From NCBI RefSeq assembly GCF_023156505.1, contig NZ_JALNMJ010000009.1:1-64000 (forward strand): a stretch of DNA of 64,000 bases, read 5' to 3'. The notes under the pieces are model-generated. The model ran no database searches and was not told the DNA's origin. It saw nothing but the letters and a program-made list of their open reading frames with translations. The DNA comes from Roseibium sediminicola (lineage in GTDB: Bacteria; Pseudomonadota; Alphaproteobacteria; Rhizobiales; Stappiaceae). The translations under genes were made by a program, and so were the position numbers. Shown here one piece after another: positions 9,277 to 18,194 of this stretch (positions are counted from its first letter, which is position 1; each line of letters starts with the position of its first letter).

Positions 9277-11040
9277 ATGAGCGGGCAGGACGACCACAAG
9301 GGCGGAATCGCGAGTTTCTCCATTGGCCTTGGCAAGGACGGCCCGCAGGCCACGCCTGTCTCGCCGCCCCCACCCTTCAGGGTCCTGATCGCCGGCGACT
9401 TCGGCCTATCCGGTTCAAACGGTGCGCTCAACATCTCAGGGTTGGACACAGCCGAAATTCTTCAGCCGAATGCCCCCACCTTCAGTGTCACAGCCGACAA
9501 TCTGCTCGGGTCTCATCCCGCGCAGCTTGAAGAACGGATCTCCTTTTCCAGCCTGAAGGATCTGCGGCCGGCAAACATCCTGAGCCGCTTCAAATTCGTC
9601 CAGGACCTGGAGGCTGCCGGAGACACTCCGGACAGCCTTGCAGCGCATGGCCAGCTTTATGACAAGGCGATTGAGGCCTTGCGCAAGGGGGCAGCGTCAG
9701 GTCCGGATCTGAGCGCCGAATTGGGCGGTTCACAGTCCTCGGAGCCGCTGCCGGACTATGACACCGATGGGCCGAAACCCGGTGCAGGCGGCGCCGACGG
9801 ACTGGACTCGCTGTTTTCCATGATCGACATGTCCGGGGACAAATCCGAACCGTCGGACAGCAGCAGCAAGGCAAAGGCCGCCGTAAATGCGTTCATCCAG
9901 AACACGTTGCGCGAGGAAAAAGCCACCTACTCGAAGCCGGAACCGTCCACCGCTTCGTCTCCGCTGGCTGAACTGAAAGCGGCCCAGTCGGCCCTCTTCT
10001 TCGAAGAGGGCAAGCTGCACACGGTGCTGCAGAACTGGCACAGCCTGAAACTGCTGCTGAGCGAGCTGGAAAACGGCCTGCCGCTGGAGCTGCATCTGTT
10101 GCAACTCGATAGCGACCTGGACCCGGATGGCCTCTCCGCCGTGCTCGGCGGGCCGGCCGGCGCGCTGCAGGCCGAACTCTATGACATCGTCCTCTTCGCC
10201 AACCCGACCGGGGTCAGCTCGGCCGGAGCGGAGCGGGTCAAGAGGCTGGCTGGCGATTGCGAGGAGTCCGATACGGTCGGTTTGCTCAATCTCAAACCGG
10301 ATTTTGCCAGCGTCTCCGGCGAACAGCTCGGAGGCATGGAAGCGGCGCACCAGCTGCTCGACCAGCCCGGTTTCGAGACCTTCCAGGGCCTGCGTGAAAG
10401 CGATCAGGCCTCTCATGTTGCCCTGTTCTGGAACGAAGCGCGGCTGACGGCGCCGGGGGAGGGTTATCCCGCCCTGTTCGCGCCCGGAGCCTGGATCGCG
10501 CTTGCCCAGATCCTTCATCAGCTTGGCGCCGAAGTGTTTCCGCGCCTGCCGGTGGGCACGCCGGTCGATTTCGACGCCCTGGAAGTGGCCGAGGCGAAAT
10601 CCATGGGACGGGTCGTGGCAACCGCGACACGTTATTTGGCGGGCCACGGCCTGGCGCCGGCATTGGCGCAATGCGGTATCAACGTTCTGGAAGGCGTCGC
10701 CAATCGTACGGACCTGGTGTTCCGGCGCGGCGTCACCGTCAAGCCGGGCAAGGAAGGCCGCGGTTCGCTCGACCAGGCCTTGCTTGTGTCCCGCCTGTTT
10801 TCCCTGTTCCAGGAGGCCCTGGGCGGTGCGATCACGGGCGGCCAGAGCGCCGGGGACCGGGAAGCCGCTGTCGCGGGCAACCTGAATGCCCTGAGCACGG
10901 CGCTTGCGGGTCAGGTCGTCTTTGAGGTCAAGCGGATGAGCGTCGAGGATCAGGACCTGATCGGCGTCTCCGCCGTCGTGCGTGCCGGCTGGGCCACCGG
11001 TCAGCAGCATTCCTTCTATTTGCCGGCTTCGGACGGCTGA
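9277..11040 (+). CDS. Divergent TssB-TssC fusion-like sheath protein
   Basis: A 587-aa protein. Its N-terminal part (about 34-130) parallels the window's own TssB: FRVLIAGDFGLS matches LKMVVLGDYTLR, and ISFSSLKDLRPANILSR matches LNFQNLNDFTPESIVRQ. A 100-residue acidic, Ser/Pro-rich linker follows. Residues about 235-585 parallel TssC in the same order: LFFEEGKLHTVLQNWHSLKL with ILHHDDFKKLESAWRSLKF, FETFQGLRESDQASHVALFW with YAKWNSFRESEDSRYFALAM, and a SLDQALLVSRLFSLFQEAL helix region. I infer a single-chain, degenerate sheath-subunit pair, additional to the canonical tssB and tssC. It could be a baseplate or cap-like sheath terminator, a regulator of sheath assembly, or an effector-like passenger downstream of vgrG. 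Its 3' end overlaps the convergent kinase gene by 25 bp. The gene is certain; the relationship is a by-eye inference. Confidence 0.7.
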   Translation: MSGQDDHKGGIASFSIGLGKDGPQATPVSPPPPFRVLIAGDFGLSGSNGALNISGLDTAEILQPNAPTFSVTADNLLGSHPAQLEERISFSSLKDLRPANILSRFKFVQDLEAAGDTPDSLAAHGQLYDKAIEALRKGAASGPDLSAELGGSQSSEPLPDYDTDGPKPGAGGADGLDSLFSMIDMSGDKSEPSDSSSKAKAAVNAFIQNTLREEKATYSKPEPSTASSPLAELKAAQSALFFEEGKLHTVLQNWHSLKLLLSELENGLPLELHLLQLDSDLDPDGLSAVLGGPAGALQAELYDIVLFANPTGVSSAGAERVKRLAGDCEESDTVGLLNLKPDFASVSGEQLGGMEAAHQLLDQPGFETFQGLRESDQASHVALFWNEARLTAPGEGYPALFAPGAWIALAQILHQLGAEVFPRLPVGTPVDFDALEVAEAKSMGRVVATATRYLAGHGLAPALAQCGINVLEGVANRTDLVFRRGVTVKPGKEGRGSLDQALLVSRLFSLFQEALGGAITGGQSAGDREAAVAGNLNALSTALAGQVVFEVKRMSVEDQDLIGVSAVVRAGWATGQQHSFYLPASDG

Positions 11041-12089
11041 TTGTCCTTGAGGCTGTCCGCCGGTGATTTGCTCTCGGACGGATCGTTGCTGGAGGGAGCA
11101 GGAGCCGCCGCTTGCGACGTCTCTGCAGGCTCTTCTTGAGCGTTGAAAAAATCGCTGACCATGTGTTTGGCCAGCGTCAACGGACCGGGCGAACAGAACC
11201 CTTCCGCAAAGCGTTTCGCCGAATCGGTCCTGCCGAAATCGTCCAGCGCGAGGCCGGCCCGGAGCGCCCGCCAGCGCAGCCAGGTGAGGCCTTCTGGCCG
11301 GACCGCCTTCTGACCTTCTTTCCTGGCTTCCAGCGCGTTCTTGGCCGTGTAGGGGCGCGTGCCGCTGTAAGCCAGGTAGGCAATCACGCTGAGTGAAAAG
11401 ACGTCATCCGCCTCGCAGGGCTCGGCGCCTGTCATCCTTTGCGGCGAGGCATAGGCGGGGGTCACTGCGCCGAAGCGCGCGAGAATGACGATCGTGTCCT
11501 CCTCGCGCGTCTTGATTGGCCGCGCGATCGGATAGGCGATGTTGAAGTCGATCAGCTTGGCGCCGCCATTGTTCAGAACGAACACGTTGCCCGGTTTCAG
11601 GTCCGCGTGAATGATGCCGCGGCCATGGGCATGGGTCAGCGCGGTGGCCAGGTCCTGGATCAGGCGGTTGAGCTGGGCGGCCTGCAGGCGCTTGCCGGGT
11701 GCCTTGCGCAACAGCTGCGACAACGGTTGGCCCTCCAGCAGCTCCATCACCATGAAATGAATGTCGCCCTGGCGGTCCATGTCGTAGACGCGCACGATAT
11801 TGGGATGAACCAGGTCCCTGAGGCGGCGGGCCTCCCGGTGCATCAGCGCGATGACATCCGGGTCGACATTGTGGGCGGCCCGGATGATCTTGATGGCCAC
11901 ATTCGGATCGGCAAGGCCTGCCTTGGCGGCCACCAGGTCGCGCGCCTTGTAGACAGTGGACAGTCCGCCCCTGCCGATTTCCTTGAGCAGCAGGAACCGG
12001 TCCTTCAGAACGGTCCCGGCCTTGATCTCAAGGGTGTTGTCCCTCTCGCCACCGGCGTCGATGTCCCGGGTTTCAGCGAGCTTGGTCAT
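11016..12089 (-). CDS. ppkA: T6SS threonine-phosphorylation kinase, PpkA-like (DFN variant)
   Basis: Ser/Thr kinase of about 357 aa. The kinase domain (about 31-300) has glycine loop IGRGGLSTVY, VAIK lysine (K67) and catalytic loop HADLKPGN (D163). The metal-binding DFG is DFN (181-183) and the APE-like motif reads YASPQ. The C-terminal 60 residues are disordered. It lacks the transmembrane and von Willebrand domains of Pseudomonas PpkA. I chose the ATG at 12089 because GGCGGAG precedes it; a longer in-frame start at 12137 is possible. Either overlaps the upstream PP2C gene (17 bp here), so kinase and phosphatase are translationally coupled, as in known PpkA/PppA pairs. It is the last gene of the tssA-to-kinase block. 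Confidence 0.85.
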   Translation of the reverse strand: MTKLAETRDIDAGGERDNTLEIKAGTVLKDRFLLLKEIGRGGLSTVYKARDLVAAKAGLADPNVAIKIIRAAHNVDPDVIALMHREARRLRDLVHPNIVRVYDMDRQGDIHFMVMELLEGQPLSQLLRKAPGKRLQAAQLNRLIQDLATALTHAHGRGIIHADLKPGNVFVLNNGGAKLIDFNIAYPIARPIKTREEDTIVILARFGAVTPAYASPQRMTGAEPCEADDVFSLSVIAYLAYSGTRPYTAKNALEARKEGQKAVRPEGLTWLRWRALRAGLALDDFGRTDSAKRFAEGFCSPGPLTLAKHMVSDFFNAQEEPAETSQAAAPAPSSNDPSESKSPADSLKDNQPSEAGK

Positions 12090-12780
12090 GCGGCTCCGCC
12101 CAGACTGTGATGACGGTGATGTCATCGTTGGATCCACCTGCGACAGATCGCGCGATCAGCCTGTCCGCCAGACCGTAAGTGCCCTCGGCGGCCATATTGG
12201 CCAGCATGGTCTCGTCCATTCCCTTCAACAATCCGTCCGTGCACAGGATGAACACGTCACCGGGCATGCGTTCCAGCGTTCGCCGGCCGAAATCGATGCT
12301 CTCGTCGATCCCGACCGCGCAGGTCAGCCGGCCAGCGGCATCCGCGTGGTCCTCCGAGATCAGGAACAGATGCTGCTGGCGCAGCAGATAGAGACGCGAG
12401 TCTCCCGCCCAGACACAGCTGGCATAAGGACCGCTGATGACGAGGCTGAGACTGGTGGTTCCGGAGACGTCCTGTTCGGGTGCGGCCAGATACTCGGCAA
12501 AAAGACCGCTGCTGACTTGGGCGACGGCCGATTCCAGCGCGATCAGCTGCATATCGTGGCCGCTTGCCGGCAAACCGGCCAGCCGCGACACCGCCTCGAC
12601 GGTTGTCCGGCTGGCGAGATCGCCGTCCCGGTGTCCGCCCATGCCATCCGCCACTGTAAACAGGCCGCAGGCCGGATCGGCGAAATGGCTGTCCTGATTG
12701 ACCGGGTGGTGAGGCCCCTGGCGCGTGACGGCCTCGGCCCGTAACAGCGGAACGGTTGAGGAAGGGGTGAGCGTGTCCAA
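12073..12780 (-). CDS. pppA: PP2C-family protein phosphatase PppA
   Basis: Soluble PP2C (PPM) phosphatase of 235 aa. It has the metal-binding motifs NQDSHF, ADGMGGHRDGD, CTDGL and the C-terminal GGSNDDITVITV. In characterised T6SS, PppA reverses PpkA phosphorylation of Fha and keeps the apparatus quiet. The only upstream start in frame is a TTG at 12780 behind an AGAGAGA stretch, which predicts low translation. It sits between tagF and the PpkA-like kinase, overlapping the latter. The 108 nt separating it from tagF is among the larger gaps of the block, so an internal promoter is possible. Confidence 0.88.
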   Translation of the reverse strand: MDTLTPSSTVPLLRAEAVTRQGPHHPVNQDSHFADPACGLFTVADGMGGHRDGDLASRTTVEAVSRLAGLPASGHDMQLIALESAVAQVSSGLFAEYLAAPEQDVSGTTSLSLVISGPYASCVWAGDSRLYLLRQQHLFLISEDHADAAGRLTCAVGIDESIDFGRRTLERMPGDVFILCTDGLLKGMDETMLANMAAEGTYGLADRLIARSVAGGSNDDITVITVWAEPHDQAR

Positions 12781-12888
12781 GCGTGTTCTCTCTGAAAGGG
12801 CCTTGCCGACCGATCTTGTTATAACCGATCCAACGGCATCTTAGCGCTCCTTTGGCCGGAAGAAGAACGATCAGTTGGGGACAGCTCT

Positions 12889-13641
12889 CTAGGATCGTAA
12901 AATCAGGTCCGGATCGATCTGGCCGTGCTGCCAGCCGAAGCGTTCCCATTCCCCGGAAAAGAAACCGCCCGTTTCCCGGCCCTTTGGCAGACCTCTCCAG
13001 ATACACAGCTCTGGCGGCCGCGTCGTGCCGCCGTCTTGCCACCAGTAGGAGAGCGGCAGGTCCGGCGCAGGGTGTTGCACCAGGGGGCAGACACGTGGGT
13101 CGTCGGCGATGATTGCCTCGCCGTCGGTACGTGCGAAGCTGATCCTCAAAGCCCGGTCGCTGTCCTCGAGCTGCATCGGCGGGCGCCCGCCAGAGCCGTT
13201 GGGCACCCTGGCGAGAGTCGCCGCCTGCCGCGCGATGATGTCCGTGAATTCGTCGCGCGGCATGTTGCCTTCGATAAAGGCCATGGTCTGGACCTCAAGC
13301 GTGTCCAGCGTGATTTCCACGGCGGCCCTGAACAACAGATGATGGACCGTGCCCTCCATGGGAATGAGGACCGAAAGCGGAAAGAACCGGCCGAGCGCAT
13401 CCGCGGAGGCGGACAGGAGCCCGCACCAGCCGGTCGGCCCGAACAGGCCCGGTTCGATGGCAAACCGCCACGCGGGCGCTTCGAAATAAAGCTGCTGCCA
13501 GGTCTGCGGCAGGTCGGTTTGCACACTCACCAGCCAGTCGGACATCAGTCCGGCCCAGGCATCGGTCATGCCGGCGGCGAGGCCCTCGAAGACAAAGTCC
13601 CGCTCCAGGGGGCGCTTTCCGAAATAGCCGCCGGTCTGCAT
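12889..13641 (-). CDS. tagF: T6SS-associated protein TagF
   Basis: A 250-aa TagF (BMA_A0400 family). The conserved N terminus GGYFGKRPLERDFVFEGL, the WQQLYFEAPAWRF segment and FFPLSVLIPM are typical of this family. TagF is a post-translational repressor of T6SS that acts with Fha in several bacteria. In some alphaproteobacteria it is fused to PppA; here the two are separate adjacent genes. It is 10 nt downstream of tssM. No signal peptide or membrane segment, so it acts in the cytoplasm. Confidence 0.9.
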   Translation of the reverse strand: MQTGGYFGKRPLERDFVFEGLAAGMTDAWAGLMSDWLVSVQTDLPQTWQQLYFEAPAWRFAIEPGLFGPTGWCGLLSASADALGRFFPLSVLIPMEGTVHHLLFRAAVEITLDTLEVQTMAFIEGNMPRDEFTDIIARQAATLARVPNGSGGRPPMQLEDSDRALRISFARTDGEAIIADDPRVCPLVQHPAPDLPLSYWWQDGGTTRPPELCIWRGLPKGRETGGFFSGEWERFGWQHGQIDPDLILRS

Positions 13642-13650
13642 GGCCGGGAC

Positions 13651-16600
13651 CTATAGGGACGGCGGGCAGCGGAAGGCCGTGTAGAGACCCAGGTTGAACG
13701 GATTGGTCACGCTGCCGGCATTCAAGGCAAAGTTCGCCTTGGTCTTGTCCTTGGCGATGCCGAACTCGAACTGGTCCCGCCCGCGCACCGCCGACAGGCC
13801 GGACTTGGTCAAAAGCCGGAAGATTGCCCAGGTGCCGGAGGTCTTTTCCGTGCTGGACGACTTGTCCAGCAGCGTGATCGAGAGTTCAGCGCTGCTGCCG
13901 TCGGCCTGGCTGGGCCAGGTGAAATCCGTGCCCCGCACCGGACCGTGGCGATAGGTGATGGTGGTGTCGTCGATCTTCAGGGTCGATTTCAGCGCGCCCG
14001 GATCAAGCAGTGTCGGCCGGATGGTGAATTTGGCCGCCGGGCTCGATGCGCCTTTCGGAAAGAAGGCGTCGCGGATGGTCTGCGCCGTCGCCAGCTGTGC
14101 CAGACCTTCCTGTGACAGGCCGAGATTGGAGCCCTGGTTGTCGATCTCGACCAGCTGCCGTCCGCGCACATTGACGAAGGGCGAGACATAGTCGCTGAAG
14201 AACTTGTCGACAACGCCGGCCGGGCCGAGCAGGTCGGTGAAATCCTGCAGGGCGATGTCGTCTTCCGACTCCTGGAAGAACGGATAGCGCTGCGCCATGA
14301 TGCTGGTGCAGGCCGGAACGATCTCGTTCTGCCAGGTCCGGTTGATGAACACATAGGCCGACTTGTTCATCAGGCCGCGCGTATTGGTGACGATCGACAG
14401 CACCAGCGACCGCACGGGTTCCGGTTTGGTGGCGGCTTCGGCCTGCAGGGCGGAGAAACTGTCGCTTTGCGGGTTCTCCACCCGCTTCTTGACGGCATCG
14501 AACGCAGCCTTGTTGGGGTCGGGTGCAGAGTTGATCCCGGCAATGTTGCCGTAGAGATCGCCGAACAGCTGCTGCACCTTGTCGAGGGAATTCGGGCTGT
14601 TGGGATCGACGAGGGCGTTCATCGGCCGGAAGGCGTCCTCGATGGCGACACCCGGCCACGGGCTGTCGCCGAAGGCGGCTTCCACGGCCGCCTTTGCGGA
14701 GGCCTGCTGCGCGGAGGCCACCAGCCCGCTCACCGGTCCGGCCGCCTGGGCGCCGGCGGCGCCCGCCGCGCCGCTGGCCGCATTGGCGGCGGCCGCGCCG
14801 GCCTGGGCCGCCTGGCTTGGCTGGTCGCCCGGCAGCGGCAACTGGGTGTTGTCGCGCAAGATGTTCAGGATGTTGGTGAGCGGCGAATTCGGCGCGCTGA
14901 GCTGTTCCAGCACGGTTTGCGCGCGGCCGAGGGAACCGATTTCGACCACCTGGATATGGGCCGTGCCCTGCTGCCAGTTCTTGATGTAGTCGTCGGTATA
15001 GAGCTTGACGATCTTGTTGGCGACCTGGTTGTAGGTGGTCCGGTTTACGGAATTGCCCATCACCCAGTCACTGCCCATGGAATCGCGGATGTATTCGGGC
15101 AGGCGTTCCAGGAAGAAACTGTAGAAGCCGTTCTTGGTATAGAGCCCCGGAATGATCGATCGGCCGCCGGCCGTGGCGGTGTCGACGTAAAGCGTGGTCG
15201 AGCCGAGCGTGCGCACGATGTTGATCGGCGGCAGCTGATAACGCTGCGCGGCGTCCTGGACCATGCGGTTGTAGATGTCCTGGGCCTGAGGCGCGTTTTG
15301 GATCCGGTTGCGCGCCTGCTGCAGGATCGGCAACTCGGACGGCGCCAGAGCGCTCTTGATCGGCAGCAGGCCGATCAGGTTGTCCATGTGCGCCTGCATA
15401 TGCGCCCGGTCTTCGGGATTGAGCACGAAGGCGGATTCGTTTTGTGCCCGCAGCGCGGCGCGCACCTTGCTGGCGCTGTAATTCTGCCCGGTGGTCAGCA
15501 TCAGATAGGTCTCGAGCTGTTCGCGGAGCAGCGAATTGTCGCTGGTGGAGGCGGTCGAGATCAGCTGGATCTGGGCTTCGAGCTTGGATTGGATCGACGG
15601 CAAAAGATATTGCGTCAGGAGTTGGTCATAGGTTCGGTTCGCGGGCGGATAGAGCACTTCCTGCGCGTTGAGGCCGAACAGGAACGGTGTCGACAGCCAG
15701 TTGGTTTCCTTGGTGATGTCATCGCGCATTTTCTGCGCGGCATCAAGGGTCGGCAACAGGTTCACCAGTGACCGGTTGCGGTCGGCCTCGGTCTTGAGAA
15801 GCCGTACATTGTCGGCGTTTTTCGTCGTCTGCTCGGCGACATAGACCGCATGGCTGTAACCGGCCCACCAGAAGACCATCAATCCCAGAACCGCGGCGAT
15901 CAGCGCGGCGAGGGCGCCGCCATAGAGCGCCGCCAGGCGGCGTTCCAGCCGCCGGTTCTTGCCAACAAGGTTCTGCTCCGGAAAGACGATATCCGTCAAA
16001 AGCTTCTTGATGAAATAGGCCTTCGACTGGCCGCTGAGCGCGGGCTGCTGGCTGGCCGCGAGCGAGAAACTGCGGCCCATAGCGCCAAGCAGACGGTCGA
16101 AAGGCGTGCCTTCCTGCGTTCCGGAGGTGAAATAGACACCGCGCAGCAGCGGCTGTGCCTCGTAACGGGTCGAGCGGAACACATCCGTCAGGAAATCGCG
16201 CAGCACATTGCCGAGGCTGCCGAATTCATGCGGGAAACCGAAGATGCGGCAGCGCCGGCCGTTGTTGCGTTCTTCGGCGAGTTTTTCCGGCAGATGCCGT
16301 TCCACGCGGGCGACCAGATCGACAAAGCCGGCCTCGAAGGTCGGGCCAACGGTGACCTGCTGCGCGTCAAAGGGGAAGGTGACGCCCCAGACCTGCTGGC
16401 GCTCGGCCTCGCGCAAAGTGTCGAAATATTCGTCGAAACCGGCGATCAGGTCGCATTTGGTGAACATCAGATAGACCGGCAGACGCAGGCCGAAGGCCCG
16501 GTGCAACTCGCGCAGCCGCTGACGCAGGATTTCCGCCTGGCGCTTGCGCTCCGCTTCGCTCGCCAGCGCGACCTCTTCGATGCTGACCGCTAACAGGACC

Positions 16601-17268
16601 CCGTTGATCGGCCGGCGCTGCCGGTGTTTCAACAACAGTTCAAGGAAACCGCTCCAGGCGGCGGAATCGATGCCCTGGTTGACATCCTGGGTGGTGTAGC
16701 GCCCGGCGGTGTCGATCAGAACGGCTTCGTTGGAAATCCACCAGTCGCAATTGCGCGTGCCGCCAACGCCCTGAATGGCCTCGTGGCCGCCTTCGGCCAG
16801 CGGAAAGTCCAGTCCGGAATTTCGCAGGATCGTGGTCTTGCCGGTGCCGGGCGGGCCGATGATGATGTACCAGGGCAGTTCGAACAGGTAATTCTTCGAG
16901 CCCTTGCCTTCGACCGGGTTGTCGCGCAGGGTCTTCAGCGCGCCTTCGAAGCGTTCGCGGATCAGCTCGACCTCGTCCGCCGACATGTCGCCGCCCATGG
17001 AGACCAGCTCGTCATTGGCCAGCATCGAATTGATCAGCTTGGCATTGGCCCGGCGGGTCAAGACATGTCGCAGGAAGGTGAAGACGAAGAACAGAACGAT
17101 CGGTGTGAGACCGACCAGCAGGCGGATCGTCAGCTCCTCAAACGGCGTGACGCCGTTGATTGTGAGAAGGTCCGCAAACAGGACTACGCAGACCGCGAAC
17201 AGGATTAGCAGCAGCAGGATGATGATCGGCGCGGGTCTGAAGAGAGACGCGAAATAAGTACGAAACAT
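13651..17268 (-). CDS. tssM: T6SS membrane-complex protein TssM (IcmF)
   Basis: TssM of 1205 aa, the inner-membrane ATPase-like core of the TssJLM trans-envelope complex. Two N-terminal transmembrane helices (about 12-35 and 47-66) precede a cytoplasmic NTPase domain with Walker A GPPGTGKTT and a DTAGRY motif. A third transmembrane helix follows near 440-462, then the large periplasmic domain that contacts TssJ. Around residues 830-885 is an Ala/Gly/Gln-rich low-complexity insert that looks like a flexible linker. It lies 9 nt behind tssL and 9 nt before tagF. The P-loop is intact, unlike some TssM proteins. Confidence 0.95.
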   Translation of the reverse strand: MFRTYFASLFRPAPIIILLLLILFAVCVVLFADLLTINGVTPFEELTIRLLVGLTPIVLFFVFTFLRHVLTRRANAKLINSMLANDELVSMGGDMSADEVELIRERFEGALKTLRDNPVEGKGSKNYLFELPWYIIIGPPGTGKTTILRNSGLDFPLAEGGHEAIQGVGGTRNCDWWISNEAVLIDTAGRYTTQDVNQGIDSAAWSGFLELLLKHRQRRPINGVLLAVSIEEVALASEAERKRQAEILRQRLRELHRAFGLRLPVYLMFTKCDLIAGFDEYFDTLREAERQQVWGVTFPFDAQQVTVGPTFEAGFVDLVARVERHLPEKLAEERNNGRRCRIFGFPHEFGSLGNVLRDFLTDVFRSTRYEAQPLLRGVYFTSGTQEGTPFDRLLGAMGRSFSLAASQQPALSGQSKAYFIKKLLTDIVFPEQNLVGKNRRLERRLAALYGGALAALIAAVLGLMVFWWAGYSHAVYVAEQTTKNADNVRLLKTEADRNRSLVNLLPTLDAAQKMRDDITKETNWLSTPFLFGLNAQEVLYPPANRTYDQLLTQYLLPSIQSKLEAQIQLISTASTSDNSLLREQLETYLMLTTGQNYSASKVRAALRAQNESAFVLNPEDRAHMQAHMDNLIGLLPIKSALAPSELPILQQARNRIQNAPQAQDIYNRMVQDAAQRYQLPPINIVRTLGSTTLYVDTATAGGRSIIPGLYTKNGFYSFFLERLPEYIRDSMGSDWVMGNSVNRTTYNQVANKIVKLYTDDYIKNWQQGTAHIQVVEIGSLGRAQTVLEQLSAPNSPLTNILNILRDNTQLPLPGDQPSQAAQAGAAAANAASGAAGAAGAQAAGPVSGLVASAQQASAKAAVEAAFGDSPWPGVAIEDAFRPMNALVDPNSPNSLDKVQQLFGDLYGNIAGINSAPDPNKAAFDAVKKRVENPQSDSFSALQAEAATKPEPVRSLVLSIVTNTRGLMNKSAYVFINRTWQNEIVPACTSIMAQRYPFFQESEDDIALQDFTDLLGPAGVVDKFFSDYVSPFVNVRGRQLVEIDNQGSNLGLSQEGLAQLATAQTIRDAFFPKGASSPAAKFTIRPTLLDPGALKSTLKIDDTTITYRHGPVRGTDFTWPSQADGSSAELSITLLDKSSSTEKTSGTWAIFRLLTKSGLSAVRGRDQFEFGIAKDKTKANFALNAGSVTNPFNLGLYTAFRCPPSL

Positions 17269-17277
17269 CGCGCCCTC

Positions 17278-18186
17278 CTAGGATCGGTTGAGTGAGTCGA
17301 TGGCGATCAGCGCCGGTCCCAACTCGCCGCTGAGCCACAGATCCACAAACGCGCGGAAAACGAAGGCAAGCAGGAAAAGGACCAGCATGAACAGCCAGAA
17401 CGGCGGCATCGTGCGCACGTTCTTGCCCTTTTCCGCGCCCTTGGCGTTCTTGGACAGCGGCTCATCCCGTTGCAGCCGGCTGCTCCGGCGGATCAGGCGC
17501 GACAATTCATTGCGCAGGTCTTCCAGCTGATTGCGCCCGCCCTCCAGAACCCGGTAACGGCCTTCGAACCCCAGCATCAGGCAGGTATGCACTAGAATAA
17601 GCAGCGGCAGCTTGGTCTTGGCGTCGCCGCGGATGCGGTCGAGAATGCTGAACACCTTTTCGCCGCCCCAGGTTTCGTTGTGAAACTGGTTGAGCAGGGA
17701 GTTGGAACTCCATTCGCTGCGGCTGCCCCAGGGCGTCATCAGAACGGTTTCGTCGATGGTGGCGCACAGGATGTAGCGCGCTGCGATGATGTCACCGGCC
17801 TGGACGCCATTGCGCTGCGCCAGCTGCTCGAAGCGGTCAATCTCGTCGACAACTTCCTGCCGCAGGGCATGCACATCGGCCTGCTCGATCGAATTGCGCA
17901 GCTGGGAGATAATCAGCAGCAGCGGGGTCGCCGCGCGCACGATGATCCGTTCCGGATCGGATTCCAGCTGCCGGACGATGCTTGAGGCAGATTGAAGATC
18001 GCCGGAGCCGCCATTTTGGCGCGGGCTTGCTGCCATCGCGGCAGGGCCGCCGGCCGGGGAGACAAAGGCAACCGTGGGTTCGTCTTCTTCATGACCAGCG
18101 GCACCCTGTGCCTCGGCCATTGAAGTCCGGGCTCGAGGGCTCAGTCTTTGAGCTACGGTTGGCTGGTCAAGGTCATCATCCGTCAT
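17278..18186 (-). CDS. tssL: T6SS membrane-complex protein TssL (DotU)
   Basis: TssL of 302 aa. The cytoplasmic DotU domain (about 70-245; ATIDETVLMTPWG, NETWGGEKVFSILDR, ILVHTCLMLGFEGRY) is followed by one C-terminal transmembrane helix (PFWLFMLVLFLLAFVFRAFV). There is no peptidoglycan-binding OmpA extension after the helix, so wall anchoring must come from another protein. The first 65 residues are polar and probably disordered. The gene is 8 nt behind tssK and 9 nt ahead of tssM, so the three are one transcription unit. Confidence 0.94.
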   Translation of the reverse strand: MTDDDLDQPTVAQRLSPRARTSMAEAQGAAGHEEDEPTVAFVSPAGGPAAMAASPRQNGGSGDLQSASSIVRQLESDPERIIVRAATPLLLIISQLRNSIEQADVHALRQEVVDEIDRFEQLAQRNGVQAGDIIAARYILCATIDETVLMTPWGSRSEWSSNSLLNQFHNETWGGEKVFSILDRIRGDAKTKLPLLILVHTCLMLGFEGRYRVLEGGRNQLEDLRNELSRLIRRSSRLQRDEPLSKNAKGAEKGKNVRTMPPFWLFMLVLFLLAFVFRAFVDLWLSGELGPALIAIDSLNRS

Positions 18187-18194
18187 GATTCGGA

